The translations under genes and the position numbers were made by a program. 54,873 bases of DNA from Litoreibacter sp. GTDB lineage: Bacteria; Pseudomonadota; Alphaproteobacteria; Rhodobacterales; Rhodobacteraceae. Below, piece by piece: positions 35,132 through 42,387 of the stretch (within the stretch, counting starts at the first letter, position 1; every line of letters starts with the position of its first letter). The notes beneath the pieces were generated by a model that searched no databases, was not told the DNA's origin, and saw only the letters and a list, made by a program, of their open reading frames with translations. The stretch is taken from NCBI GenBank assembly GCA_026710325.1, contig JAPORH010000012.1, positions 1 to 54,873 of the forward strand, read 5' to 3'.

Positions 35132-37132
35132 TTATTCGAACTCCAGGATCACGTCGTCAACGGCCAGGTTATCGCCCGCTCCCGCGTTGATTTCGGAGAC
35201 AACCCCTTTCTTTTCGGCCCGCAGGATGTTCTCCATCTTCATCGCCTCAACGGTGCAAAGCGCTTGGCCTTCTTGCACCTCTTGGCCAACCTCGACATCC
35301 ATCTTCACAATCAACCCGGGCATTGGGCAAAGCAGCAGTTTGGACGTGTCGGGGGCCACCTTCTCGGGCATCAGCGCGGCAAGTTCGGCCTGACGCGGGG
35401 TGCGCACATAGACGCGCAGATCCGCCCCACGCATCCTCAGCCGGAACCCGGAGGTGCGCTTTTCGACCTTGAGAACCATTGGCTCGCCGTCGATCTCCAG
35501 TTCAGCCAAGCTCATGCCGGGCGTCCAGTCCGACGTCACCCGATGCGACGGGCCCTTCTTATGCTTGACGGTTGAGCCATCCAGGTCGGCCTTCACCTTC
35601 ACCCGGAACTCTTGCCCCTGAATGGAGACGACCCAGTCCTTGCCGACCTTGCGCTTGTGATTGTCGATCCGGCCAGAGATGCGCGCGCGCCGGATTTCGG
35701 CGACGCGGTTCATGGCGGCGGCGGCAGAGGCGACCTTGGCCAAGGTCTCCTCGTCCAGGTTCACGCCCTCGAAACCTTCGGGATATTCCTCTTCGATAAA
35801 CGCCGTAGTGATGTCGCCGGAGACAAATTTAGGATGGTCCATCACCGCCGAGCAGAATGGCAGGTTATGCCCGATCCCTTCGACCTCGAAACTGTCCAGC
35901 GCCACGCGCATGTTTTCAATTGCCGACGCACGGTCAGGCCCCCAAGTGCAGAGCTTGGCGATCATCGGATCGTAATACATCGAGATCTCGCCGCCCTCGT
36001 AGACGCCGGTGTCATTGCGCACGACGACGGCCTTCTTGCTGATCTCCTCCGGCGGGCGGTAACGGGTCAGACGGCCAATCGACGGCAAGAAGTTGCGATA
36101 CGGGTCCTCGGCATACAGCCGACTTTCCATGGCCCAACCGTTCAACTTAATGTCGCTTTGCTTGAGCTTCAGCTTCTCACCATTGGCCACCCGGATCATC
36201 TGCTCGACTAGGTCGACCCCGGTAATCAGCTCGGTCACAGGGTGTTCCACCTGCAGGCGGGTGTTCATCTCGAGGAAGTAGAAGTTTTTGTCACCATCGA
36301 CGATGAATTCCACGGTCCCCGCGCTGGCATAGCCAACCGCATCGGCCAAAGCGCAAGCCTCTTTTCCCATGGCTTCGCGGGTGGCCTCATCCAGAAACGG
36401 CGATGGCGCTTCCTCGATCACCTTTTGGTTGCGGCGCTGGATGGAGCATTCACGCTCGCCAAGATAGATCGTGTTGCCCTGCCCGTCTGAGAGCACCTGA
36501 ATTTCGATATGGCGCGGCTGGGTGACGAATTTCTCTATGAAAATACGGTCGTCGCCAAAGCTCGACGCGGCTTCGTTCTTGGAAGACTGGAAGCCCTCGC
36601 GCGCCTCCTCGTCATTCCAGGCGATGCGCATGCCTTTGCCGCCGCCACCTGCGGAGGCCTTGATCATCACGGGGTAGCCAATCTCGGCGGAGATTTTCAC
36701 CGCCTCATCGGCGTCCTCGATCAATCCCATATAGCCCGGTACTGTGGAGACATCCGCGTCTTGGGCGATCTTCTTGGAGGTGATCTTGTCCCCCATTTTT
36801 TCGATCGCGCCGACAGGTGGCCCGATGAAGGCCACGCCTGCTGCTTCAAGGGCTTCAGCGAATTTGGCGTTTTCCGACAGGAAGCCATAGCCAGGGTGCA
36901 CGGCCTCCGCCCCGGTTTCCTTGATCGCCGCCATAACCTTGTCGATCACGATATAGGATTGGTTGGCGGGCGGCGGGCCGATATGCACCGCCTCATCCGC
37001 CATTTTGACATGCATCGCGTTGCGGTCTGCATCCGAATAGATCGCAACTGTCTTGATGCCCATTTTGCGGGCGGTCTTAATGACGCGGCAAGCGATCTCG
37101 CCCCGGTTGGCGATCAGGATTTTCTTAAACAT
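35132..37132 (-). CDS. pccA: propionyl-CoA carboxylase alpha subunit (biotin carboxylase plus BCCP)
   Basis: Carboxylates its own biotin with ATP and bicarbonate; PccB then passes the carboxyl group to propionyl-CoA. The 666-residue protein holds the biotin carboxylase domain (about 1-450; glycine-rich loop KASAGGGGKGMR near 160, EMNTRLQVEHPVTE near 300), the BT linker domain (about 500-580) and a C-terminal biotinyl domain with EAMKM, the biotinylated Lys being residue 632. The size and the BT domain distinguish it from acetyl-CoA carboxylase AccC (about 450). ATG 37132 is used; the longer open frame has no family support. It lies about 2.2 kb downstream of pccB, separated by small genes. 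Confidence 0.97.
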   Translation of the reverse strand: MFKKILIANRGEIACRVIKTARKMGIKTVAIYSDADRNAMHVKMADEAVHIGPPPANQSYIVIDKVMAAIKETGAEAVHPGYGFLSENAKFAEALEAAGVAFIGPPVGAIEKMGDKITSKKIAQDADVSTVPGYMGLIEDADEAVKISAEIGYPVMIKASAGGGGKGMRIAWNDEEAREGFQSSKNEAASSFGDDRIFIEKFVTQPRHIEIQVLSDGQGNTIYLGERECSIQRRNQKVIEEAPSPFLDEATREAMGKEACALADAVGYASAGTVEFIVDGDKNFYFLEMNTRLQVEHPVTELITGVDLVEQMIRVANGEKLKLKQSDIKLNGWAMESRLYAEDPYRNFLPSIGRLTRYRPPEEISKKAVVVRNDTGVYEGGEISMYYDPMIAKLCTWGPDRASAIENMRVALDSFEVEGIGHNLPFCSAVMDHPKFVSGDITTAFIEEEYPEGFEGVNLDEETLAKVASAAAAMNRVAEIRRARISGRIDNHKRKVGKDWVVSIQGQEFRVKVKADLDGSTVKHKKGPSHRVTSDWTPGMSLAELEIDGEPMVLKVEKRTSGFRLRMRGADLRVYVRTPRQAELAALMPEKVAPDTSKLLLCPMPGLIVKMDVEVGQEVQEGQALCTVEAMKMENILRAEKKGVVSEINAGAGDNLAVDDVILEFE

Positions 37133-37182
37133 GTCTGTATTTCCCCGAATGGTGTTCGGCGCGCTGCTTTGAACGCGCATAG

Positions 37183-37217
37183 AAAAAGCCGGAGGCCCGA
37201 GCGGGGCCAACCGGCTG
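37183..37217 (-). terminator. intrinsic terminator downstream of the first 66-residue lipoprotein
   Basis: Read on the minus strand, AGCCGG (37211-37216) and its partner CCGGCT (37187-37192) bracket a GGCCCCGC/GCGGGCC-type inner stem and are followed by TTTTT. It separates the lipoprotein gene from pccA, so pccA probably has its own promoter within 37133-37183 or relies on readthrough. Confidence 0.75.
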
Positions 37218-37257
37218 TCTAGAGTTGCGGCGCCAACGCCCCGCTATGAAGTCTGTA

Positions 37258-37458
37258 TTATCCGCAGATACCAAGGTCGTCGCAGAAGACGCCTGCAACA
37301 CCGCCAACAAGGGCACCCGTGCCGATGCTTCCGCCCGTGGCGACGGAGACGGCAGCGCCAGCCCCTGCCCCAACTGCGCCGCGTTCAAAATCATTGTCGC
37401 AGGCCGCGAGTGTCGAGAAGAGGCCGAAAGCCACGAAAACGATGATCGGTTTGCGCAT
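37258..37458 (-). CDS. small glycine-rich lipoprotein, tandem copy 1
   Basis: Protein of 66 residues with a lipoprotein signal (GLFSTLAAC, lipidated Cys at residue 20) followed by DNDFERGAVGAGAGAAVS, a Gly/Ala-rich stretch of glycine-zipper type, and a C-terminal end VFCDDLGICG with two cysteines. AAAGGAGG lies upstream of the ATG at a good distance. It is the same length as the next copy (37594-37794) and shares DNDFERGAVGAGAG and AGVFCDD. Glycine zippers often pack in membranes; the function is unknown. Annotation pipelines often miss genes of this size. Confidence 0.82.
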   Translation of the reverse strand: MRKPIIVFVAFGLFSTLAACDNDFERGAVGAGAGAAVSVATGGSIGTGALVGGVAGVFCDDLGICG

Positions 37459-37593
37459 GATGCACCTCCTTTATGAGTCGCGGCACGAAACCATGCCGCA
37501 CCCTTCAGGTGCAGTAAAAACCGCGCGTCATAGCGATATGAGCGACGCTTCGCGCGAAGCCCGGCCGCTCCTGTGGCTAAATCCCGCCGGTGC

Positions 37594-37794
37594 TTAGTCG
37601 CAGACGCCCGCGTCGTCGCAGAACACGCCCGCCAAGGTGCCCAAAAGCGCGCCCGTGGTTGCGTCGCCGCCGACCGCTTTCGACACAACAACCCCCGCGC
37701 CTGCGCCAACGGCGCCGCGTTCAAAGTCGTTGTCGCAGGCCGACAAAAGCCCAATCGTTGCAATAAGTGCAGCGCCTGTAAGTGTTTTCCGCAT
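37594..37794 (-). CDS. small glycine-rich lipoprotein, tandem copy 2
   Basis: Protein of 66 residues, paralog of copy 1. The lipobox is LLSAC (lipidated Cys near residue 20). Then come DNDFERGAVGAGAGVVVS, GALLGTLAGVFCDDAG and a final VCD. The start is ATG 37794 after GGAGAG; an in-frame ATG 13 codons upstream would give a charged leader before the signal peptide and is less likely. It is separated from copy 1 by 135 bases, consistent with a local duplication. Both copies sit between pccA and the rest of the pcc cluster. Confidence 0.82.
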   Translation of the reverse strand: MRKTLTGAALIATIGLLSACDNDFERGAVGAGAGVVVSKAVGGDATTGALLGTLAGVFCDDAGVCD

Positions 37795-38113
37795 ACCCGC
37801 TCTCCTTTTTTGTTTTTTAAAGGACGTAACCATATCGGGCCGGAAAAAGATTCCTCTGATTTTCCTTGGCCGCTCGATCGGCGGACTTTTGCCGAGGCCG
37901 AAAGGAAAAGAGGTCCGTTAGTGTGAACGGACCTCTTTAGAGGGGAAGGGTAACGGTTTTGTACACGTGGCCGCGCGACTGTGCTGGAGAAGCGGTGCCA
38001 CAACTCAACCATGTCTTGTCCGAACGACGTTTCAAAGCGTGCCGCGCTGACATGCTCGTTTTGAGCGTAAATTTGCCCATAGTTACGGGCCACTAGCAGG
38101 GTTGCGCCGAAAC
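37795..38113. other. 319-base gap with a terminator hairpin
   Basis: It contains the promoter region of lipoprotein copy 2, the hairpin at 37907-37938, and on the minus strand an open frame that begins in an ATGA overlap with the stop of the 118-residue protein (38114-38117). That frame runs through the hairpin and the lipoprotein genes in the wrong phase, with no coding sense beyond about 60 codons. I see no confident gene. Confidence 0.5.
37907..37938 (-). terminator. perfect 13-bp hairpin, probable terminator
   Basis: AAAGAGGTCCGTT (37907-37919) and AACGGACCTCTTT (37926-37938) form a perfect stem with a 6-base loop. On the minus strand it is followed by TTTTCC, so it can end transcripts coming from the 118-residue protein gene. 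Confidence 0.75.
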
Positions 38114-38470
38114 TCATCCGTAGCTCCCGTCAAATGCGGCCGGGAAAGAGGCGCGTGCGCGTACAACGTCAATGCGCAGCAATGCCTCGTAGCTGGCGGG
38201 ATCAAAGGGCTCCTCCGCCGGAACGACTTCCCGCTCCAAAAGCCAGCTCAACCGTCCCGCATCAAGATTGCCGCGCTCGAACGGTTCCTCACCGAAATAG
38301 TCCCAAAGTGCCCACATAAAGCCCTCATCCGCGCGCCGGTCAGCGGGTTTCCGGTCGGCATAGCGTTCGCGCGCGACGAGCGGGGTTGCGCCTTTTTTAT
38401 TGTCGCGGCGGATGGTGAATTGAAAATCCGTTCCGGGCAAACGGCCCGGAAACCCTTTGTGCTTCAACAT
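38114..38470 (-). CDS. hypothetical protein, 118 residues
   Basis: I cannot name a family. The start ATG 38470 has GGGAGG seven bases upstream. The protein is soluble, with MLKHKGFPGRLPGTDFQFT at the start, a charged region rich in Arg/Asp (residues 30-45), FMWALWDYFGEEPFERGNLD near 55 and AEEPFDPASYEALLRIDVVRAR near 85. The well-formed ending and the ribosome-binding site argue that it is real. It lies in the pccB-to-pccA interval together with the small lipoproteins, and a terminator lies about 175 bases beyond it. Confidence 0.7.
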   Translation of the reverse strand: MLKHKGFPGRLPGTDFQFTIRRDNKKGATPLVARERYADRKPADRRADEGFMWALWDYFGEEPFERGNLDAGRLSWLLEREVVPAEEPFDPASYEALLRIDVVRARASFPAAFDGSYG

Positions 38471-38596
38471 AAAAAAGCCTCCCGCCGATACGAGAGCACA
38501 TCTTGGTCAGCACTGTCTGAAAGGGTCAGCTCAACGCGATTTGCGGAGCGGGGTAGGTTTTGCGGGGCGCGCCAGAAAGAGCGCCCCGCAAAGGTA

Positions 38597-38725
38597 TTAG
38601 AACTTCTCGAATACGGGCTCTTCAACCACAGGCTCGACAACAACCACTTCTTCTTCTTGCTGAGCGCAAGCAGCAATGGTTGCAACGAAGGCCAAGGCCA
38701 CGATGGCTTTGATGCTCTTGGACAT
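38597..38725 (-). CDS. 42-residue lipoprotein
   Basis: Short gene, ATG 38725 to TAA 38597-38599, with AGGAGA upstream. The product begins MSKSIKAIVALAFVATIAAC: a lipoprotein signal ending in ATIAAC, so the lipidated Cys is residue 20. The mature part of only 23 residues is AQQEEEVVVVEP followed by VVEEPVFEKF, acidic and rich in Glu, Val and Pro. Small lipoproteins of this type are common and usually unannotated in Rhodobacteraceae. It lies between the 118-residue protein and the DUF6497-like gene. Confidence 0.8.
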   Translation of the reverse strand: MSKSIKAIVALAFVATIAACAQQEEEVVVVEPVVEEPVFEKF

Positions 38726-38939
38726 GTCTGTCTCCTATTAAGTTCATACGCTAACTCGCCCGAGTCACCCCGGATTTCGTTAACCCACATGCTATGGGTC
38801 ACAGAAATGCGACCACGATGCAAGCTATCTGTATTCGTTGTGGAATAATACCGCGCAACGTTGCCGAAATCACGATTTGCTGCGAATGCATCATTTTCAG
38901 CACAAAATCGTACAAGCATCTGATTTACCTTAGCTTTCA

Positions 38940-39371
38940 TCAAAGACCTGCCCAGATACAGGCCTCGGAAACCACGTCGAAGGCATCAAAATACTGGATG
39001 ATTTCCGGCGAAATTTCCCCTAAAACCAACGGCTCCGAAGAAATCGAAATGATGATTTGTTCCGCTTTCGGGGCCGATCTTGCGCGAGTCATGAGCCCAT
39101 CAGTCTCGCAAAGATGCGCGAAATCACCTTCGATCTGATCAAAGGAAAACGCCTTTTCGCCAAGTTGTTCAGACACGTAACGCAGACGAACAGTGCGCAC
39201 CGAATGAGTCGGTACGCCCATCGGTTCCAGCCTGACGTCAGGCGGTGCCACGACAAGCCCGGAGGGCAGCAGCTTGCCCTCCCCCGCATCGACAGCGGTC
39301 ATGCTCGAAAGCAGCGTTGCCGCCGCAATCCCACCAGCTGCACAGGCGTGTCTGTAGCCAACCCGGATCAT
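38940..39371 (-). CDS. exported protein resembling DUF6497
   Basis: Protein of 143 residues. It has a signal peptide (ACAAGGIAAATLLSSMTAVDA), then LLPSGLVVAPPDVRLEPMG, a strand-rich part with TVRLRYVSEQLG, and SFDQIEGDFAHLC. This resembles the DUF6497 proteins found beside pccB in roseobacters; I rely on memory for that match. Two cysteines in the mature part (near residues 88 and 138) could pair. Its ATG overlaps the pccB stop by one base (TAATG at 39369-39373), so it is translationally coupled to pccB. Confidence 0.75.
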   Translation of the reverse strand: MIRVGYRHACAAGGIAAATLLSSMTAVDAGEGKLLPSGLVVAPPDVRLEPMGVPTHSVRTVRLRYVSEQLGEKAFSFDQIEGDFAHLCETDGLMTRARSAPKAEQIIISISSEPLVLGEISPEIIQYFDAFDVVSEACIWAGL

Positions 39372-40903
39372 TACAGCGGAATGTTGTCGTGCTTTTTCCA
39401 GGGGGTATGAACCTTTTTACCGCGCAAAGAGGCGAAGGCGCGGCTCACCCGTTTGCGTGTTGAATGCGGCATGATCACCTCATCCACGAACCCTTTCTCG
39501 GCAGAGACAAACGGGTTGGCGAAGCGGTCTTCGTAGTCAGCGGTGCGCTGCGCGATCTTTTCGGGGTCATCCAGCTCGGACCTGTAGAGGATTTCTACGG
39601 CACCTTTCGCACCCATTACAGCGATCTCGGAGGTCGGCCAGGCGTAGTTAAAGTCTCCGCGCAAGTGCTTAGATGACATCACCACATAGGCCCCGCCATA
39701 GGCTTTGCGCGTGATCAAAGTAACCTTTGGCACCGTGGCCTCACCATAGGCGAAGAGCAGTTTAGCGCCGTGCTTGATCACGCCACCATATTCTTGCGAG
39801 GTTCCGGGCAGAAACCCAGGCACATCGACCAGCGTCAGGATCGGAATTTCAAACGCGTCGCAAAACCGCACGAAGCGCGCAGCCTTGCGGGAGCTGTCGA
39901 TATCGAGCACACCCGCGAGCACCATGGGTTGGTTGCCAACGACACCGACTGTTTGCCCTTCGAGCCGGATGAACCCGGTCAGAATGTTCTTCGCAAAGTC
40001 TGGCTGGATTTCGTAAAAGTCCCCTTCGTCAGCAAGCTTCGTGATGAGCTCTTTCATGTCGTAGGGCGTGTTCGGATTATCCGGGATCAAAGTGTCGAGC
40101 GAGTTTTCTTCCCGCGCGACATCGTCAAAGAAGGGGCGCACAGGCGGTTTCGCTTGGTTGTTGAGTGGCAGGAAGTCGACCAACCGGCGCACTTCGGCCA
40201 AGGTCTCGACATCGTTCTCAAAAGCACCATCTGCGACAGACGACTTCTTGGTATGGGTGGAGGCGCCGCCCAGCTCTTCCGCCGTTACCACCTCATTGGT
40301 CACGGTTTTCACCACATCCGGGCCAGTGACGAACATATAGGACGTGTCTTTGACCATGAAGATGAAATCGGTCATCGCAGGTGAGTAGACCGCGCCGCCC
40401 GCGCATGGCCCCATAATGACGCTGATCTGCGGCACGACGCCAGATGCCATGATGTTGCGCTGGAAAACCTCGCCGTAAGCCGCAAGGGAGGCGACGCCCT
40501 CTTGAATACGCGCTCCACCGGAATCGTTGATCCCGATAATCGGCGCGCCATTCTGCATGGCCATATCCATGATCTTGCAGATCTTCTGAGCATGCGTCTC
40601 AGAAACCGAGCCGCCCATCACCGTGAAATCCTGGCTGAACACATAGACCTGGCGACCGTTAATTGTGCCCCAACCGGTCACCACGCCGTCGCCAGCTGGG
40701 CGGTCCTTGTCCATCCCAAACTCGGTGCAACGATGCGCAACGAACATGTCAAACTCTTCAAAGGAGCCTTCGTCTAAAAGGACTTCGATCCGCTCGCGCG
40801 CTGTGAGTTTTCCCTTGGCGTGCTGCGCGTCGATCCGTCTTTGGCCGCCACCTTTGCGCGCGTCTTCGCGGCGCGCTTCGAGCTGGTCGAGAATATCTTT
40901 CAT
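39371..40903 (-). CDS. pccB: propionyl-CoA carboxylase beta subunit (carboxyltransferase)
   Basis: Transfers the carboxyl group from biotin on PccA to propionyl-CoA, giving (S)-methylmalonyl-CoA. The 510-residue protein starts [14 protein letters not shown] and has the acyl-CoA carboxylase beta signatures [13 protein letters not shown] near residue 120, [12 protein letters not shown] near 165 and [18 protein letters not shown] near 390, and ends in KHDNIPL, as propionyl-CoA carboxylases do. The start is ATG 40903 with GGAGG eight bases upstream. The promoter region 40904-41112 carries GCAAA-type repeats, probably operators for the ScfR/PccR regulator encoded at 42388-43770. Confidence 0.97.
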   Translation of the reverse strand: MKDILDQLEARREDARKGGGQRRIDAQHAKGKLTARERIEVLLDEGSFEEFDMFVAHRCTEFGMDKDRPAGDGVVTGWGTINGRQVYVFSQDFTVMGGSVSETHAQKICKIMDMAMQNGAPIIGINDSGGARIQEGVASLAAYGEVFQRNIMASGVVPQISVIMGPCAGGAVYSPAMTDFIFMVKDTSYMFVTGPDVVKTVTNEVVTAEELGGASTHTKKSSVADGAFENDVETLAEVRRLVDFLPLNNQAKPPVRPFFDDVAREENSLDTLIPDNPNTPYDMKELITKLADEGDFYEIQPDFAKNILTGFIRLEGQTVGVVGNQPMVLAGVLDIDSSRKAARFVRFCDAFEIPILTLVDVPGFLPGTSQEYGGVIKHGAKLLFAYGEATVPKVTLITRKAYGGAYVVMSSKHLRGDFNYAWPTSEIAVMGAKGAVEILYRSELDDPEKIAQRTADYEDRFANPFVSAEKGFVDEVIMPHSTRKRVSRAFASLRGKKVHTPWKKHDNIPL

Positions 40904-40976
40904 TTGGGCGTCCTCCCTTATGTGTTGGCGAGACCCTAAAGAAATGCTGCAGTGCAAAAAAGAAGAATTGAGCAAA

Positions 40977-40996
40977 TTTGCAAAGTTATTCGCAAC
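40977..40996. promoter_or_regulatory. probable ScfR/PccR operator upstream of pccB
   Basis: TTTGCAAA (40977-40984), four bases, then TTCGCAAC (40989-40996). As I recall, the PccR site described in Rhodobacter sphaeroides is TTTGCAAA-N4-TTTGCAAA, and this copy differs at two positions of the second half. It lies 74 bases upstream of the pccB start and 117 upstream of the MFS gene. Confidence 0.8.
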
Positions 40997-41008
40997 TCAG
41001 CACATCAA

Positions 41009-41025
41009 ATTGCAAATCCGCAAAC
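41009..41025. promoter_or_regulatory. second GCAAA repeat in the pccB/MFS intergenic region
   Basis: ATTGCAAATCCGCAAAC has two GCAAA units eight bases apart. The same 8-base spacing recurs just before scfR (GCAAATCTGCAAAT), so this may be a second regulator site serving the MFS gene. Confidence 0.55.
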
Positions 41026-41112
41026 ATCTTCTTAATGCATACATTCGGCAATACATGGCCGATCAGCTGAGCAAAACGTAGACATCGCCATCGGCTTTGT
41101 TACTGTTTCGAA

Positions 41113-42324
41113 ATGGAAAACGCTAAAGCGGTCAAATTTTTGGATCGCGCCTCCCCGCCACATTTATTTACGCTCGTGCTGCTTGCCGGCGTATCCGCAA
41201 TGAGCATGAGCATTTTCCTCCCCTCGCTCCCCGCGATGACCCAGGAGTTCGGGACCAGCTACGGGTTGATGCAACTGTCCGTCTCTTTGTACCTGGCTTT
41301 CACGGCGCTGGCGCAGTTCTTGATTGGACCCATCTCAGACAAATACGGGCGCCGACCCATTGTGCTTGGCGCTTTGGGGTTGTTTACCGTTGCATCCATC
41401 GGGTGCGCATTCGCAAATAGCGTCGAAGTTTTTCTATTTTTTAGGATGTTACAAGCTGTTGTTGCCGTTACGATGGCGCTCAGCAGAGCCATTGTTCGCG
41501 ATATGGTGCCCCAAGCTGAAAGCGCCGCGATGATTGGCTATGTGACAATGGGCATGTCGCTTGTTCCGATGATTGCGCCGACAATTGGCGGCGTTCTGGA
41601 CGCAAATTTCGGATGGCGCACTACGTTTGTCGTGATGGCAGCGTTCGGCTTCGCCTTGCTGAGCCTCACTTTTTTCGATCAAGGCGAAACCAACAGCTCC
41701 AAAGGTCAAAGCTTTGCCTCTCAAGTTTCTGATTACCCTGAGCTTTTCACCTCACGGCGTTTCTGGGGCTATGCGCTTTGCGCCGCTTTTTCCTCGGGCG
41801 CTTTTTTCGCTTTTTTGGGCGGCGCCCCCTATGTCGCGACGACGGTCTATGGACAACCGGCGGCAACCGTTGGGATGTTCCTTGGCATTCCGGCCATTGG
41901 CTATTTCTTTGGCAACCTGCTGTCAGGGCGGCTTTCCGTGCGTCTGGGTATAAATAAGATGATCTGGATTGGCACAACAGTGCTTTTTGCCGGGATGCTA
42001 TGCTCAATCGTCGTAACCCTGTTGGGTTTGGGCAGCGTTTTCAGCTTCTTCGCGTTTTGCGCATTTGTGGGGCTTGGCAATGGAATGGTGCTGCCGAATG
42101 CAACGGCCGGTCTTCTCTCGGTCAGGCCGCATTTGGCAGGAACCGCATCGGGTGTTGGCAGCGCCATCATGATCGGCGGCGGTGCGGGCTTAGCCGCGAT
42201 TGCTGGTGCCGCGCTGGAAGGAAGCGGGTCAAGCCTTCCCTTGCAATGGATCATGGCGCTCAGCGCTTTGGCCTCTGTGATCTCCATTTTCTACGTGAAT
42301 CGTCGCGAAGCGCAGGTTGCCTGA
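41113..42324 (+). CDS. Bcr/CflA-type multidrug efflux MFS transporter
   Basis: Inner-membrane drug:proton antiporter family with 12 helices, 403 residues. MFS motif A, GPISDKYGRRPIV, lies near residue 75 (loop 2-3), and SRAIVRDMVPQAESA near 120 is the family's motif after helix 4. LSVSLYLAFTALAQF near 55 is typical of Bcr/CflA. The substrate is unknown. It lies between pccB (divergent) and scfR (63 bases downstream, same strand) and shares the GCAAA operator-like sites, so it is probably under the same regulator. Export of an organic acid or acyl compound is conceivable but unsupported. Confidence 0.9.
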   Translation: MENAKAVKFLDRASPPHLFTLVLLAGVSAMSMSIFLPSLPAMTQEFGTSYGLMQLSVSLYLAFTALAQFLIGPISDKYGRRPIVLGALGLFTVASIGCAFANSVEVFLFFRMLQAVVAVTMALSRAIVRDMVPQAESAAMIGYVTMGMSLVPMIAPTIGGVLDANFGWRTTFVVMAAFGFALLSLTFFDQGETNSSKGQSFASQVSDYPELFTSRRFWGYALCAAFSSGAFFAFLGGAPYVATTVYGQPAATVGMFLGIPAIGYFFGNLLSGRLSVRLGINKMIWIGTTVLFAGMLCSIVVTLLGLGSVFSFFAFCAFVGLGNGMVLPNATAGLLSVRPHLAGTASGVGSAIMIGGGAGLAAIAGAALEGSGSSLPLQWIMALSALASVISIFYVNRREAQVA

Positions 42325-42340
42325 AGGCTTGCCACATAGG

Positions 42341-42382
42341 TTTGCAAATCCTATTGGTAAGTTTCGCAAATCTGCAAATCGG
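42341..42382 (+). promoter_or_regulatory. GCAAA repeats directly upstream of scfR
   Basis: TTTGCAAA at 42341-42348 and TTTCGCAAATCTGCAAATC at 42362-42380, the latter ending 7 bases before the ATG at 42388. A bound regulator here would cover the translation start region, which suggests autoregulation. Confidence 0.7.
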
Positions 42383-42387
42383 TCAAA

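Noticed and set aside
37125-38117. Long minus-strand frame starting in an ATGA overlap with the 118-residue protein gene
   Set aside because: It runs through a perfect terminator hairpin and out of phase across two convincing lipoprotein genes. The product is low-complexity and has no recognisable domain, so the overlap is taken as chance.
38563-38591. GC-rich hairpin beyond the 42-residue lipoprotein gene as a terminator
   Set aside because: The stem is good, but no run of T follows on either strand, so I do not list it as a terminator.
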